From positions 204,916,184-204,980,183 of the forward strand of contig OZ005660.1 of the NCBI GenBank assembly GCA_963930645.1: DNA of 64,000 bases. The letters run 5' to 3'. A program made the position numbers and the translations under genes. Positions within the stretch are counted from its first letter, which is position 1, and every line of letters starts with the position of its first letter. Shown here piece after piece: positions 1 to 11,609 of this stretch. This DNA comes from Salticus scenicus (lineage: Eukaryota > Arthropoda > Arachnida > Araneae > Salticidae). Below the pieces are notes generated by a model that saw nothing but the letters and a program-made list of their open reading frames with translations, was not told the origin of the DNA and made no database searches.

Positions 1-223
1 ATTTATCACCTGGAATCAAAATTTCTCATTTTTAATATTCTTCCAGTTGCGCAGTTGAGATGCGCTGCAGTGTCGCATGCTCATTCGATGGCAGCCAAAC
101 TTGCATATTTTGCATTTTCCTTCGAAACCTGTATGTTTGTCAATTTTTGTCCAGTTTGCATTACTCTTTCTTGGTGCGTCGTTTTTTTTTTCTTTAGAGT
201 ATAGATTTATTTGTGCTGTCTTA

Positions 224-652
224 CAAGGAAACATTCAAAAGGTGTCATCTTCAAAAAGTATTGAAAAAAAAAAAAAAAAAAAATGTGATTCTACTCTTCA
301 TAAAACACCAGAAAATGAAAAAAATTATCGGCTGAATAAAATTACAGCGACCACAAAAAATTATCAAAATTAAGCATATTTGGCGATTTAGCGCTGTTAG
401 GTGATACGTTTGTTAGCACCGAGATTGCCGTGTGTACGAACAGAACCGTGTTTTGCTTTTCCGCCAAGTACTCAAAATCAATCGCCTAGCAGTGTAAAAT
501 CGCCAAATATGCTTAATTTTGATAATTTTTTGTGGTCGCTGTAATTAATTCCAGCCGATAATTTTTTCATTTTCTGGTATTTTATGAAGAGTAGAATCAC
601 ATATATTTTTTTCAATACTTTTTGAAGATGACACCTTTTCAATGTTTCCTTG
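224..652. repeat. Fold-back element, arms about 180 and 175 bp
   Basis: The left arm (about 224-404) is the reverse complement of the right arm (about 478-652) with only a few differences, around a loop of roughly 75 bp. The outer ends read caaggaaacatt and aatgtttccttg. A 19-base A run in the left arm has no equal in the right arm, so the arms have diverged there. I see no coding potential; short open frames inside it follow the repeat. It could be a fold-back transposon or a MITE. No clear target duplication was found at the ends I chose. Confidence 0.75.
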
Positions 653-758
653 TTAGTAAAAAATTTTTGCTTTTATATTATGAATGTCAGCTTCCATAGT
701 TTCGAATGCACTACGAAATTATAAAGATTGATTCTTTTGTGCTTCATGTTAATATTTA

Positions 759-925
759 TACCGTCGGCAGCAAAAGTATCCAAGCACTAGCCAATAATTC
801 CAATATAAAAAAAGTACAGTTATAAATACAACTATTGTTAATATTAATACAGTCGGTAGCAAAAGTATCCGAGCACTGGTCAATAATTCCAATATCAAAA
901 AAGTACACTTATAACTACAACTATT
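759..925. mobile_element. Two tandem terminal fragments of a Tc1/mariner-type MITE
   Basis: Two consecutive pieces, 759-847 and 848-about 925, begin with TACCGTCGGCAGCAAAAG and TACAGTCGGTAGCAAAAG. Each continues with the same sequence as the left ends of the complete elements at 11394-11609 and 12092-12310 (a ..AATATAAAAAAAGTAC.. type stretch). Neither has a right end here, so both are truncated. The leading TA suits the TA target of Tc1/mariner elements. Confidence 0.6.
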
Positions 926-1040
926 TTCTGGTGACAATCTGAAAGCTCTTTTTCTTTGTTTTCCTACAGAAATTCACACAGTACAAATTACTTATTAAGA
1001 TTATTTTTCATGATGTATGATGATAATTTTCATCTCACAA

Positions 1041-2097
1041 GGAGAGGTCACGACATGGAAAATTCAGATCGGGACGAAATTATGCAGGATTGTAGTATAC
1101 TATCAAGTTAACAACATATTAAAGCAGTAGGACCCACTATCCACAAAATTTCGAGAAAAAAGCATTTGAAGTTTCAGTAATCTTTAAATACAAGTTATTT
1201 CGCAAGTGAGGCAGCACCCCAGTGGCATGAGCGTAAAGTACTAGTCATCCACCCAGATGACATGGGTTCGAGGTTACCTACGGGATTTTCTTCTTTAATT
1301 TTTTTATGTAATTTAAACTTTTTTTTTTACTTTATTTTATAATTCATTTTAAAATTTTAATAAAAGATTATTTAATTTTTTTGAATATAAAATAAATAAA
1401 TTTTTCTATATTTGATATTTATAACTTAAAAATACAATAAATTTCTATAACTTAAAAAAAAAAAAAAAATTAGTTTTGTTTTAACTATAAAATAAGGTAA
1501 AACTAAAGAAAATTTTTTTAATTATTTTTCTAAGTATTTTATTTTAGGTATATCCAAAACAATATTAAATTTTGTTTTTAAATTACAAAAAATAAAAAAT
1601 AAAAAAAATTACAGAGAAATGATGATTTTAATTGCATATATAATTATTATCCAAATTAAATAATTACTTCTCCAATCAATACAACTTCTTGAAAAATTAA
1701 AGTATAGGATTACGATGCTATTAAATTATTACAGGCAAAGAAATGTTATTCTTAAATGTAGATTTTAAATGTTAATCAACGTTCTTTCTTCTTCGACAAC
1801 GACATTTTTTTTTTAATCCTTCTGTGGACGAAATAAAATATTTCACTTCACCTGCTCTCTATTATTAACAAGCTAAAAGGGTTTACGTCATTTATAGACG
1901 TTAAAAGGAAAACAGGAAGCTCAAAACAAGATTTAATTACACCTGCTAACTATTTTTTACACTTTGTTTTACAGCTTGCTTATTTTTAAGTCATTTAAAT
2001 TTTTTATCTGTTTTTCTTTATATTTGCTATTTAGTGTTTTGCAAAATTAAAATTTATTTTTTAAGTTATAAAAATTTATTGTATTTTTAAGTTATAA

Positions 2098-2135
<38 letters not shown>

Positions 2136-2500
2136 TTCAAGAAAATTAAATACTCTTTTATAATTTTTTTCAAATTTTGAATTCATTTATAAAATAAAGC
2201 AAAAATAAATAAAAAATTTAGATTACATAAAAAAATTAAAGAAGAAAAAAAAAGAATTCCGTTGGTAGTCTCGAACCCATGTTGTCTGGGTGGAAGACCA
2301 GTACTTTACGCTCACGCCACTGGGGCGCTGCTTCGTTAGCGAAATAACTTGTATTTAAAGATTACTGAAACTTTAAATGCTTTTTTCTCGAAATTTTGTG
2401 GATAGTGGGTCCTACTGCTTTAACGTGTTGTTACCTTCATAGTATACTACAATCCTACGCAATTTCGTCCCGACCTGAATTTCCATGTCGTGACCTCTCC
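1041..2500. repeat. Large fold-back with tRNA-like arms, cut by the assembly gap
   Basis: The arms, about 1041-1500 and 2045-2500, are near reverse complements. Both begin at a ggagaggtcacgacatgga motif. Each carries a tRNA-like stretch (plus strand about 1208-1285, minus strand about 2262-2335) with an A-box-like agtggcgtgagcg, a foldable anticodon-arm-like segment and a B-box-like gggttcgag. The centre is very AT-rich with long A runs. The right arm stops exactly at the run of Ns, so the true end may lie in the gap. Likely a tRNA-derived retroposon pair in inverted orientation, or a fold-back element that captured a tRNA-like sequence. Confidence 0.65.
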
Positions 2501-2700
2501 NNNNNNNNNNNNNNNNNNNNNNNNNNNNNNNNNNNNNNNNNNNNNNNNNNNNNNNNNNNNNNNNNNNNNNNNNNNNNNNNNNNNNNNNNNNNNNNNNNNN
2601 NNNNNNNNNNNNNNNNNNNNNNNNNNNNNNNNNNNNNNNNNNNNNNNNNNNNNNNNNNNNNNNNNNNNNNNNNNNNNNNNNNNNNNNNNNNNNNNNNNNN
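2501..2700. other. Assembly gap, 200 N
   Basis: This is a run of exactly 200 undetermined bases, probably a placeholder length. Nothing can be said about its content. Open frames that cross it are artefacts. Confidence 0.99.
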
Positions 2701-2807
2701 TTGTCAGTGAAGTAAAAAATCAAAAATGTGACCAACCGACAGTTTAGAAAATTCACTTTTACAGAATTTTTTGTGTATTTGTTTGATAAAAATTAAAGTA
2801 AGTGATA

Positions 2808-3625
2808 TACAGTACCCGCCGGTTATTAAAATCACATTCGTTCTGTGCAAAAGTGATTTTATTAAGCGGCTGATTTTTATATCCGGCGAACGTTCCTGCA
2901 CTCTAGAAAAATATGTTACTTCTCTGAATTTGGAAAGTGATTTCAAAAGGTATCAAATAATGGAATTAATAAACAGTATTAATTAATTTTTAACAGATAA
3001 TTATTTAACTGATCCTTCAATATAAGAGAATTAAACACAACTCAAGCTCCGATACGCTTTCTTTTGAGGAAAATCATCATTACTTTGCTAAACGTTCACG
3101 CCTTTCTTTAAAATTTAAAATCTTTCCATTTAAACATCTTGCTTCTTAGTTATTTCATAATAAGGATTAGAAATTGTGTTTTAATAATTAAAAATTAAAT
3201 TAAAGAAATCACTTGCGAATTAAATAAAATTTGTAACTTATCACCGCGCTTTGAAGAATACATGCCTTGAAATTATTCTAAAGGCAAGGGATAGGGCGTG
3301 TTTAATTGCTGCAAATGTAAAATTTATTGTTCTAAATGTAAAATTTTCGACAAAGAGTGATAACAGAGGGATTGCTTCTTTTCTTTTTTATTTAAAAAAA
3401 TAAAAAATCACAGTGTAAATAAGAATTTGCTCAGTGTACGTAAATGGTATTTTTTCTGCTGAAGAGATTTTTTTGAGTTTATTAACCGGCGATGCTGATT
3501 TTATTAAGCGGCGGTTTAAAAATTAGTTTGCATTGATTTGATTCCGGTCCTGACAATTTAATCAGATTAAGCGGCTGATTTTATTAACCAGTGAATTTAT
3601 TAAGCGGCGGTTAATGTATCTGTTT
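2808..3625. repeat. Region with recurring AAGCGGC motifs, possible decayed TIR element
   Basis: The motif ATTAAGCGGC(T/G)G and its complement recur at about 2861, 3503, 3564 and 3599. The two ends (cccgccggttattaaa near 2814 and tttattaagcggcggttaa near 3597) are imperfect inverted repeats. This suggests a degraded transposon of about 0.8 kb, but I found no convincing target duplication and no coding frame. Confidence 0.35.
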
Positions 3626-4951
3626 TAAATTATCACAGATCTATTGTTCAAACATTCTTTTTAAAAATAGTGCTCCCTCCTCCCTTTTTTTTTTTTAATA
3701 CTTATACTGATAATTTGCACTCCTTGGGGGAAGGTAGAGGGTGCTTTCATTCCAGGGAGACTAATGCTGCTCCTACATATACAAAAAAAAAAAAAAAAAA
3801 AAATTACTATTACAGTTACTAGTTTTCACTAAGAATTGATAGGCATTCGTTTATGTCAAGGTGTAGCTACATATAAATTTGTGTAAAATTCCGCCCATTA
3901 GTTCCTGAGTTGCCCCACGTTTTTTCTCACTCTCACACAGATTGAAATTTTATAAAAATGAGAAATTCGTGTTCTGAATCTCTAAAAACATGTAAATCCA
4001 TCATTAACCTAAAATATTTCTGGAACATAAGTTTGTCAATACATTTTTCAAGTCGCCTCATTTGGCCTTACTATTCACATGGCTTTACATTGGCATTATG
4101 AAATCCAATTTAATAAAGCAATATATATAGTATATATATATATGTTTTTTTTTTTTTTTTCAAACAATCTATCAATTCTATTTTTTATTCATAAATACAC
4201 TCATGTTTGTGAAAATTGCAACACCATGAAAGAATTGTCAGAAATTAATTAAATTTATTCCACATATTACTGATAATGGTACAAATAAACGATCAAATGT
4301 ACAAGACAAAAAAAGAAAAAAAATCGTCTGCATTCATCATTGAAAATAGTAATTTAATAAATAATTTGTATTGCGTGAATTTGTATGAGATAATGTAGAA
4401 GAAAGTCTTGTGGTAGCCACAATATACCGTGCGCCGTGCGCAGTAGTAGTGGTGTAGTAGTCGCGCATATATACGCTATCGCAGGCAGTTGAGGCCCGGA
4501 CCTATTATTCCACCGATGAGAGAAGATTTTTTTTGTATTTTATATTTATGTTTTTCCCTTACGATAATATAGTGATTCATTAAGAGTGTCGAACATAAAT
4601 GCGCGCGCAGCGCACAAGGCCGAAAACAGTGGGGCCCGGTGTGACATTTTTCCCGATCAGAATTTTTTTTCTCCTTTTTTTTTTAATGCAATTTTGGGAA
4701 TTCATTAATTATAGTGATTCATTTAAAAATAGTGACCAGCGAAGCGGGTGCAGCCTACTAGTCTATAATGTACCTACCAAATTCAAGCTTAATCTAATAA
4801 AGCGTCTATTTACTATTGTGTTCATATAGAAATATATATTTTCACATTCTCCGTAAAAATAGCAAAATTAAATTTAAGAGACTTAAAAAAATGTAGATAT
4901 ACAAAAATCTCGTAATCGGATTTTTTCTGGTAAAAATACTTCATATATTTC

Positions 4952-4990
<39 letters not shown>

Positions 4991-5093
4991 TTAATTTTGT
5001 GCGAAAACATGTCATTTAGGAAATTCTAATGAATTTCATTACTAATGTTATACCCTAAAGGACAAATATATATATATATATATTTATTTAAAG
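3626..5093. other. AT-rich DNA with transposon debris
   Basis: No gene is seen. At 4195-4265 there is a Tc1-like terminal sequence (cactcatgtttgtgaaaat, then ttgcaacaccatgaaag). A block at about 4316-4430 recurs, inverted, at 7066-7200 and, directly, at 25790-25895, so it belongs to a dispersed repeat. A GC-richer island at 4430-4800 carries only a short, unrecognised open frame. Long A runs sit at 3781-3802 and 4959-4986. Confidence 0.5.
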
Positions 5094-5228
5094 GGGACTA
5101 ATGTGAAAGTTGTACCTGACGGGACTAAAGTGAAAGTTGTACCTCAAGGGACTAATGTGAAAGTTGTACCTGACGGGACTAAAGTGAAAGTTGTACCTCA
5201 CGGGACTAATGTGCAAGTTGCACCGAAC
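5094..5228 (+). repeat. 27-bp minisatellite, 5 units, open in one frame
   Basis: There are five units of exactly 27 bp (gggactaatgtgaaagttg plus tacctgac and variants). Two unit types alternate (aat versus aaa in codon 3; cctgac versus cctca), giving a 54-bp higher-order repeat. Because 27 is a multiple of three the array reads through without stops as a 9-residue repeat of the type GT(N/K)VKVVP(D/Q/H), ending at a stop about 45 bp later. There is no convincing start codon or upstream exon. It may be a minisatellite or a relic of a repeat-coding exon. Confidence 0.8.
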
Positions 5229-5811
5229 GAACAAATTATTTCTTTCAACGAAAATGCTTACTAACCCTGGACGATAGGTCTAATATATCGTATCCTATTA
5301 CATATCGTATTTATCGTAATATAACTCAATACTTATTTCGCTTCCTTCTTCGACTCGTTTTAATATGCATTTTTTATATGCATGAGCAGCCCCCGAAAAA
5401 CAAAAACATTAAATTCATTTTTTTACTTATTTTTATTTCATATTATTTCACGCGCACTTTTTATTTCCTAATTCAAAATTATTAAAAAAAACTTTTTCGA
5501 TATCGCTTGTAACGATACTGATTATTATTAATTTTCTTTTCTTTTTCTTTCAATAATAATAATAATAATAAAAGACTTTGATGAAATTCTGGCAAAAGCA
5601 GAATTTAGTTTAGGACGGAGGACTATTAGTTTTTCTTTTTTTTTTTTTTTCTTTTTTCAAATTATAACATCGCTTTCAAATTATTCAATTATATTTTCGA
5701 TAAATTTTAGATTTCGACAAATGTCCAACTATCGAAATCGACAACGCAAAAATCCCAGATTGAGACTAATAGGCCCTCAGTCCTAAAAAAAAAAAAAAAA
5801 AAAAAAATCTG

Positions 5812-6433
5812 AATTCACTACTTTGTATCTCCGCCACGCTGAGTGGTTAGAACCTGTACACGCCGTGTCATTGAATCATACAGATTCTAAATGTAATCCT
5901 GGGGAATCGCATTCTAGCAACACCTCTTGTAATAATGCCTCCGAGCTGAGCTCTACGTGATGAAGATCGGCCGATTTCATCCAATCAACACTTCCTATGA
6001 TACATGCTGGATCGTGGGGATTGGATGAAATCAGCCGATCTTCCGTGACGTAGAGCTCAGCTTGCAGGCATTATTACAGGTGGTATTGATTCTAGTTGGC
6101 TTCGACATGACGTCAAAGTTCAATCTTACTGTGCGCCCCACCAACTGTACAAGCAAGTCGCCGAATAATGAAATCTCAGACATGCTCAATGGGCGACATA
6201 TCCGTGGAATAAGCTGGCCATGGAAGAAGCGAAACCTGTTGTACACTGAAGAATGCTTGTGCAGTCTGAGAACATAGATCTAGTAATTTATGTAAATCTA
6301 TCATCCCCATGTTAACGAACAAAGATTTTTGACGCCGAAAAAGTTTTTTGGCATCAGCCATTAGAGAGTATAAAACTCGAAAACAGTAATCCGCGTTTGT
6401 AATGATCGATAGATGGCGCTTTCTGAACTGCAT
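5812..6433 (-). pseudogene. Tc1/mariner transposase, C-terminal remnant
   Basis: On the minus strand the frame 6433-6176 contains LLPWPAYSTDMSPIEHV, matching the third-acidic-residue block of Tc1-family DDE transposases (LPWPA.SPD.SPIEHVW). Further downstream, at about 5925-5812 in another frame and with one stop, the signature NLYDSMTRRV...RGGDTK matches the end of Tc1 transposases. The intervening coding sequence is disrupted by an inverted duplication at about 5935-6076 and by frame changes. The N-terminal DNA-binding part and first catalytic block are absent, so it is not functional. Confidence 0.75.
5935..6076. repeat. Inverted duplication inside the transposase remnant
   Basis: Sequence around 5935-5990 (tgagctctacgtgatgaaga and onward to the catccaatc block) reappears as its reverse complement at about 6018-6066. 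The spacer is short, about 30-40 bp. It lies within the decayed Tc1 transposase and looks like a local inverted duplication of that gene. Confidence 0.7.
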
Positions 6434-6885
6434 TTGTTAGTAAATTATAATAGCCACGTTTATCTATTATTGTTCTTACTTGTTGTTCTATCATTGTTTC
6501 AGCGTGAAAGCTATCAGTGGTGTGATAATTTCACCTTAGCCCACCAGAGGGCGAGCATTTCATTACAATCGCGGAATAGAATGTTAATGAATTTTGAAAA
6601 TGCCGAAATATTGCGCGGCTTCTAGGTGTTCTAATAAATATATGAAAAGAAATGAGATAAGTTTTCATAAATAAGTTATATTCAAGTAATTTATGAAAAA
6701 TATAATTTTTATAATCAGTTGCTTTATTATTATTATGAAGTAATTACTGTCTTCATATTTAATGAAATACTTTTTTAAAATGTTAATATTTTTTAATATT
6801 TTATATTAATAAGTAATATAGAATTCTCAAAATTCTTTTAAATGCTGTTAGCAGCTCCGGAAGTTTTAATTGCATATCTAGTATA

Positions 6886-7060
6886 CAGGGCCCGACTTAA
6901 ACTACCTGGAGCCCCGGGGCAAGCCTATTCTGGGAGGCCCCCTTGCAGTAGCATTAGAGCTCTTTAGGGTGCAGAATTTCTGCATACGCCTGTAGGGGCC
7001 CCCTTCCAGAAGGGGGCCCAGGGCATTTGCCCCGTATGCCCTGCTGTTAGTCAGGGCCTG
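6886..7060. mobile_element. hAT-type MITE, 175 bp
   Basis: The ends are imperfect inverted repeats (CAGGGCCCGACTTAA and TTAGTCAGGGCCTG). A perfect 8-bp direct repeat, ctagtata, flanks them at 6878-6885 and 7061-7068. Both the CAGGG-type terminus and the 8-bp target duplication are hallmarks of hAT transposons. The interior is GC-rich (ggggcccccttccag) and has no coding capacity. It inserted next to a Tc1-like repeat block. Confidence 0.9.
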
Positions 7061-7395
7061 CTAGTATATTGTGGCCACCACAAGGCTTTCTTCTATATAT
7101 AATCCTATACAAATTTACGCAATACAAATAATTTATTAAATTATAATTTATTAAAATTATTTTTCATGATGAATGCAGACTATTTTTATCTCAAAGAAGT
7201 ATAATAATAAATGCCGGAAGAAATAAAGTCAGTTTTGTGCAGACATGAGTATATTAGAGTGCAGTAAAAAAAAAAAAAAAAAAAAGGAAAGAAAAATTAA
7301 AAGAAAGAAAGAAAAATGGGTATCTGGAGTTTTCCATTCTCTTTCAGTACATAAATTTTATTTGCTAAATTATCTGTGTGTATTCCCATGTATAT

Positions 7396-7665
7396 TCACT
7401 CGAGGAAGAGAGTAAAATGACCGTCTTTTCCCGAGTAAAAAGAAATCACTTTTCCACCCTCAATGATCAGTCTATGTCTTATTACTATAGTCTGAGAAAC
7501 ATGTGCACGGGCATTATCTTGCTGAAATACAGCACGCAGAATGCATCGAAGAATGGGAAGGACCTCTGGCTCCAAAATTTCCCTTATTATACAGCGATCA
7601 CTGTTGAGGTTGCCCGCAATATGCACTAGATGGGATCGACAATGGACCTTATGCACGAGTGGCAA
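7396..7665 (-). pseudogene. Tc1/mariner transposase fragment, central part
   Basis: A minus-strand open frame contains IAGNLNSDRCIIREILEPEV followed by FQQDNARAHV. This matches the block with the second catalytic aspartate in Tc1-family transposases (..GNLNSQRYI.EIL.P.V...FQQDNARPH). After ARAHVSQT the similarity stops, and there is no helix-turn-helix part upstream. It overlaps in motif position with the remnant at 5812-6433, so it is probably a separate decayed copy. Confidence 0.7.
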
Positions 7666-8305
7666 CGGCTGCGGGTATTTACCGATTTAAGCGGCTGGTA
7701 TTAGCTGATAGAGAAGTAAACAAAAGTTCCGAGCTCAGCGATTGGCGAAGAAATGATTGATGAAAAATGATTGATGAAATGATTGATGCCTCAATTATTT
7801 TTATGTATTATTATACCTGGAGGAAGATATGGTCTTTCACGCTAGCTAACATATTTTTTCTTTTTAAAAGGCATTTAACGTTATTTTATTACTATACCTT
7901 TCAAGATGACTACTTGCTGGCTTTAAAAAGAAGAATGTTTAGAATTCGATGGTGATAAAAATCTAATATAGGTATGTATTTTGCATTTTTATAAAATTAT
8001 GTAATTATTTACAAAAGTTTGCTCACGTGCTCTGAAATATTATTTTTATTTTGAATATTTAAAAATTAACTTAGACTGTGTGTGTGTTAGTTACTTTAAT
8101 TTAAAATTCATGTATATATGTATAATTAACAAGTATATTATATATTGCAATTACATAAGGATACGATTGTTAAAGGAAATTAAGAAAAGAAAATTTTATT
8201 CATGTTTTTGTTTTGTTCTCGATGGCAAATAATTTTTCATCAGTAGAAATTGGTGTTACATCCAAACAAAAATGTTAAAAGATAAAAATTTTAAAATATT
8301 AGGTA

Positions 8306-8858
8306 TACACCCCGCGGCAAAAAGATAAGTACAAAGGATTTTTTCTTTGATTTTTTGTAAAATAACATTATCTAAATTGTGATTATCATTTATTATTATC
8401 ATAAAATAACACTATTCCCGGGTTAAATTTCGTTTTAAGACTAATTTAGAAAAGCTTTAAGACTAAAATTTTTCTAATTTAAGACTACACTCCCCGACAA
8501 AAAGATAGGAACAAAGGTTTTTTTTTTAATTTTTCATAAAATGACATTATCTAAATTCTGCTGATCATTTATTATCATAACAAAATATTATCAAAAACAT
8601 ATTAAATATTTGAATCATATTCAAAATAATTATATTAAAAAAAAAAACCTTTGTTCCTATCTTTTTGTTGCGGTGTGTAGTCTTAAATTAGAAAAATTTT
8701 AGTCTTAAAATTTTTCTAAATTGGTCTTAAAACAAAAATTATTCCGGGAATAGTGTTATTTTATGATAATAATAAATGATAAGCACAATTTAGATAATGT
8801 TATTTTATGAAAAATCAAAGAAAAAACCCTTTGTACCTATTTTTTGTCGCGGGGTGTA
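8306..8858. mobile_element. Self-similar fold-back: TIR element inside a TIR element
   Basis: The outer ends TACACCCCGCGGCAAAAAGA (8306) and TTTTTTGTCGCGGGGTGTA (ending 8858) are inverted repeats. Inside, at 8486-8679, a second pair with almost the same sequence appears (TACACTCCCCGACAAAAAGA and TCTTTTTGTTGCGGTGTGTA). The DNA between inner and outer ends is itself palindromic, so the whole 553 bp folds into one long hairpin with terminal motifs twice per arm. TA at both ends fits Tc1/mariner-type targeting. No coding frame. Confidence 0.8.
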
Positions 8859-9284
8859 GTCTTGGGAAAAAAAAAGACAGAAACTTTTGTATACATACAT
8901 GTATAGATTATTTATTTACTTTTTTCGAGCTACTATTTTTCATAAAAAGTTAAATTGGGTATTTTGACATATTTTTTATTTAACTTTTTGTAATCAATTT
9001 TCTTTTAAATAAAATAAAGATTTATTAAATCACACTTTAAAAAAGAATTATCTGACAAAAATATTAACTTTCTTATGAATCCGATGAAAACTATAAAAAT
9101 CCTTTTATTTCGATATGTTTTTGAAGAGTTTTTCTGTTTCTGGAGGATCAATAAATTAAAGAATCAGAAAACTATAAGAAGAGGCGATGGAAATAAATTG
9201 AAAATCTTGCACGAATCACATAATTACTTCCTTGTAAAGTTTGCAGTACAACAATACCTAGCCTGTATTTATGTGACATCGATA

Positions 9285-9360
9285 AGCAAATCCTTAGATT
9301 GAACCCGGTACTTTCTATCTCCCAGCTTTGAGAGCAGAACCTCTCGGGTACTGACCTTGT
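9285..9360 (-). mobile_element. tRNA-derived SINE fragment
   Basis: Read on the minus strand this contains gaggttctgctctcaaagct and a B-box-like accgggttcaatc. It matches the tRNA-related head of the SINE at 55612-55790. Only the head remains. Confidence 0.55.
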
Positions 9361-9574
9361 ATTATTTTTCCCTTGGGGGTTTTTGTTTCTCTTTGAATGG
9401 AGTATACATACTACTCATATTACACGTAATACTTATTGCTTTGATATAGATTTTTGTGCATTTTGAGAATATTGTGAAATAAGATTTGTAAATCAGTGAG
9501 GTATGTACTCAAATAAGTTTTCCTCTTTGCTTCCTTTTCATGAACGTGCATACATATATGCATAGACATGGATG

Positions 9575-9730
9575 GAAGTCTTTATAAGGGGACATTTGTT
9601 TGTAATAATGCGTGTTTTGGAGGAAACTACAGAAAATTCTGAATGGCTAAGCTGATGAGCAAAGCCTGAGATTGAACCTGGCATTTTTTTGTCTACCAGA
9701 TCGAGAGTACAACACTGAGAAAAAAAATAT
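9575..9730 (-). mobile_element. tRNA-derived SINE, degenerate copy
   Basis: On the minus strand it shows a degenerate tRNA-like head (gccaggttcaatctcagg as B box) followed by the body motif cttagccattcagaattttc and tgtagttt, which parallels the 55612-55790 copy (cttagccattcaaagttttc, tgtggttttctc). It is diverged, with an A run inside the head. No pol III activity is implied. Confidence 0.6.
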
Positions 9731-10784
9731 ACCGCTTTTCTGTAGAATGAATAAGTGGCCATTTTTTAAATCCCTTAACTAGAAATATAGATTTCCGAGC
9801 TATGCACATAAGGCGCGCTAATAAACTGAATACACGAAATTATCGAGAATTTCTAGTGTACGCGTTTCTAGATGGATAAAAAATATTGAGAATACTCTAA
9901 ATATTCTGAATCATTTATATTGCGAGAAATTCTCGCTTAATTTTCTGGAATTTGGTAATAAACCAAGATTATAGTTGCAGAAACCCGCCTTTTGTAGTCT
10001 CATTTATTTGCAGATATTTTTTAATAACTTTGCCCTCGAAAATATAGGTAAACGCTCTAGAATTCTAGTAGGGGCTTCTAGAACTCGCTTTCTGAGGGGA
10101 CTAGAATTTATAAGGATGACATGGAACTATTTTTTCTAGAGCCACAATTTAGATTCTAGTTGTCAGTTACAGAAATTTTTCTCAGTGAACCTCTCAGACA
10201 TTGATGAGCTTTCTTTATGTGGGGCATACATTTTTGTGTAACAGAGATTTCTCGGATACATAATTTCATGTATTTTGAGCTTCATAAACGACGAAATGTA
10301 AGTACTCAGTGAAGCTTCTATTTTTATGTTGTTTTCACGTACGTGAAGCATATATATGTGCATATTAAGTAATTGTTATTTACGAATTATCTTTCATTTT
10401 AATATCATGTTCATGCATATCAAGGTAGTCATAGCAGAGGTCTGCACAGACACGGACCAGACCGATATTCTCAATTTAGTTTTGGGTTTAATATTTTTTC
10501 CGTCCTCGGGCAGGCCGGGCTCGAGCTAATTTTTTTTCCTAATGTACGAGGGTAGAGCACAGATGAAAAATTTTCTGTGCCGTGTCCACCGGGAAATTAT
10601 TTTTTACTTTCCTCATCAATTAACGAAAAAAGTAAATAATAAAATGTTTTCTTCTGTCATGTATTTTAAATACTTTAATTGGCTAGTATGTCGCATGAAA
10701 TTTTTTTTTTTTGTTAAAAAGTGTTTAAAAACTTGATTTTCTGTTAGTCTTTCTGTCCGCGCTCTGATTTCCATAAATATCTTT

Positions 10785-11030
10785 ACAATGCGGCCACATA
10801 TCCTAAAACTAGCAGTGAGGACGCGTCCAAAATGTTGGAGGGATGCCAGTTTGACCGACAGTTTGAAATTTGAAAAACATCCAATAATTCCGCGCTCTGT
10901 TATTGCTCATTTACTCTGAGTCAGATGACTGTCACCCCTACTTTAGCATTGGACTCGTTGAGTTAGCACTTGCGCAGATGCTTCCATGGTTTCATGAAAT
11001 GTGGTCGAAGAATAGTACGTCTCGAAACTG
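10785..11030. repeat. Dispersed repeat, second copy at 54065-54283
   Basis: About 240 bp, from cacatatcctaaaactagca to tttcatgaaatgtggtcgaa, reappears at 54065-54283 with roughly 90% similarity by eye. In both places it is embedded in another element. It holds fairly long open stretches in more than one frame, but the two copies do not agree on a single frame without stops. The family is not recognised. Confidence 0.6.
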
Positions 11031-11393
11031 ATATATGTTATTTAAAGTCACAATAGCAGGTTTCTTATTCAAAATAGTATGCATGCTACTGCTAGTTTGT
11101 ACATATGTACAACACGAGAAATTATATACATTAGTGTATAAGAGGCTTTATGTCATATGCTTTGTATAGTATGTGGATTATGAAGGATACTTTTAGATTT
11201 CTAGTAGTATTAATCATTTTTAACACCTTCCTACTTTGTTTGCTGAATGGTAATATTTTCGATTTGAGTTTCTGATTCTCTATGTGCTTTCTGCTCGGCC
11301 GTAATAATGAATTTATGCTTATATGTCTTCTAAAAGATCAGTATTTTTGTTAAAGTCTATTCTATTGCTTGGCTATTTCAATCCTTTGAGAAG

Positions 11394-11609
11394 TACAGTC
11401 GGTAACAAAAGTCTCCGAACACTAGCGAAAATTCCCATGTTAAAAAAGTACACTTAATACAGTTTTGTTAAATAAATCCTTGTCGAATGCTGTTTTTAGA
11501 CTGACTAAGAACAGGATTTGACAAGGATTTATTTAGCAAAACTGTATTAAGTGTACTTTTTTATATAGAAATTTTTGCTAGTGTTCGAACACTTTTGTTA
11601 CTGACTGTA
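11394..11609. mobile_element. Tc1/mariner-type MITE, 216 bp
   Basis: The ends TACAGTCGGTAACAAAAGT and CACTTTTGTTACTGACTGTA are inverted repeats carrying the TA dinucleotide. The inner halves (..tacacttaatacagttttg and its complement near 11539) extend the palindrome across nearly the whole element. It is a close relative of 12092-12310. Confidence 0.85.

Noticed and set aside
2396..2756. Open frames spanning the N run
   Set aside because: They exist only because Ns contain no stop codons.
9640..9680. Hammerhead ribozyme core near ctgatgagcaaag
   Set aside because: The gaaa core and matching stems are not found nearby; the sequence is explained by the degenerate SINE on the minus strand.
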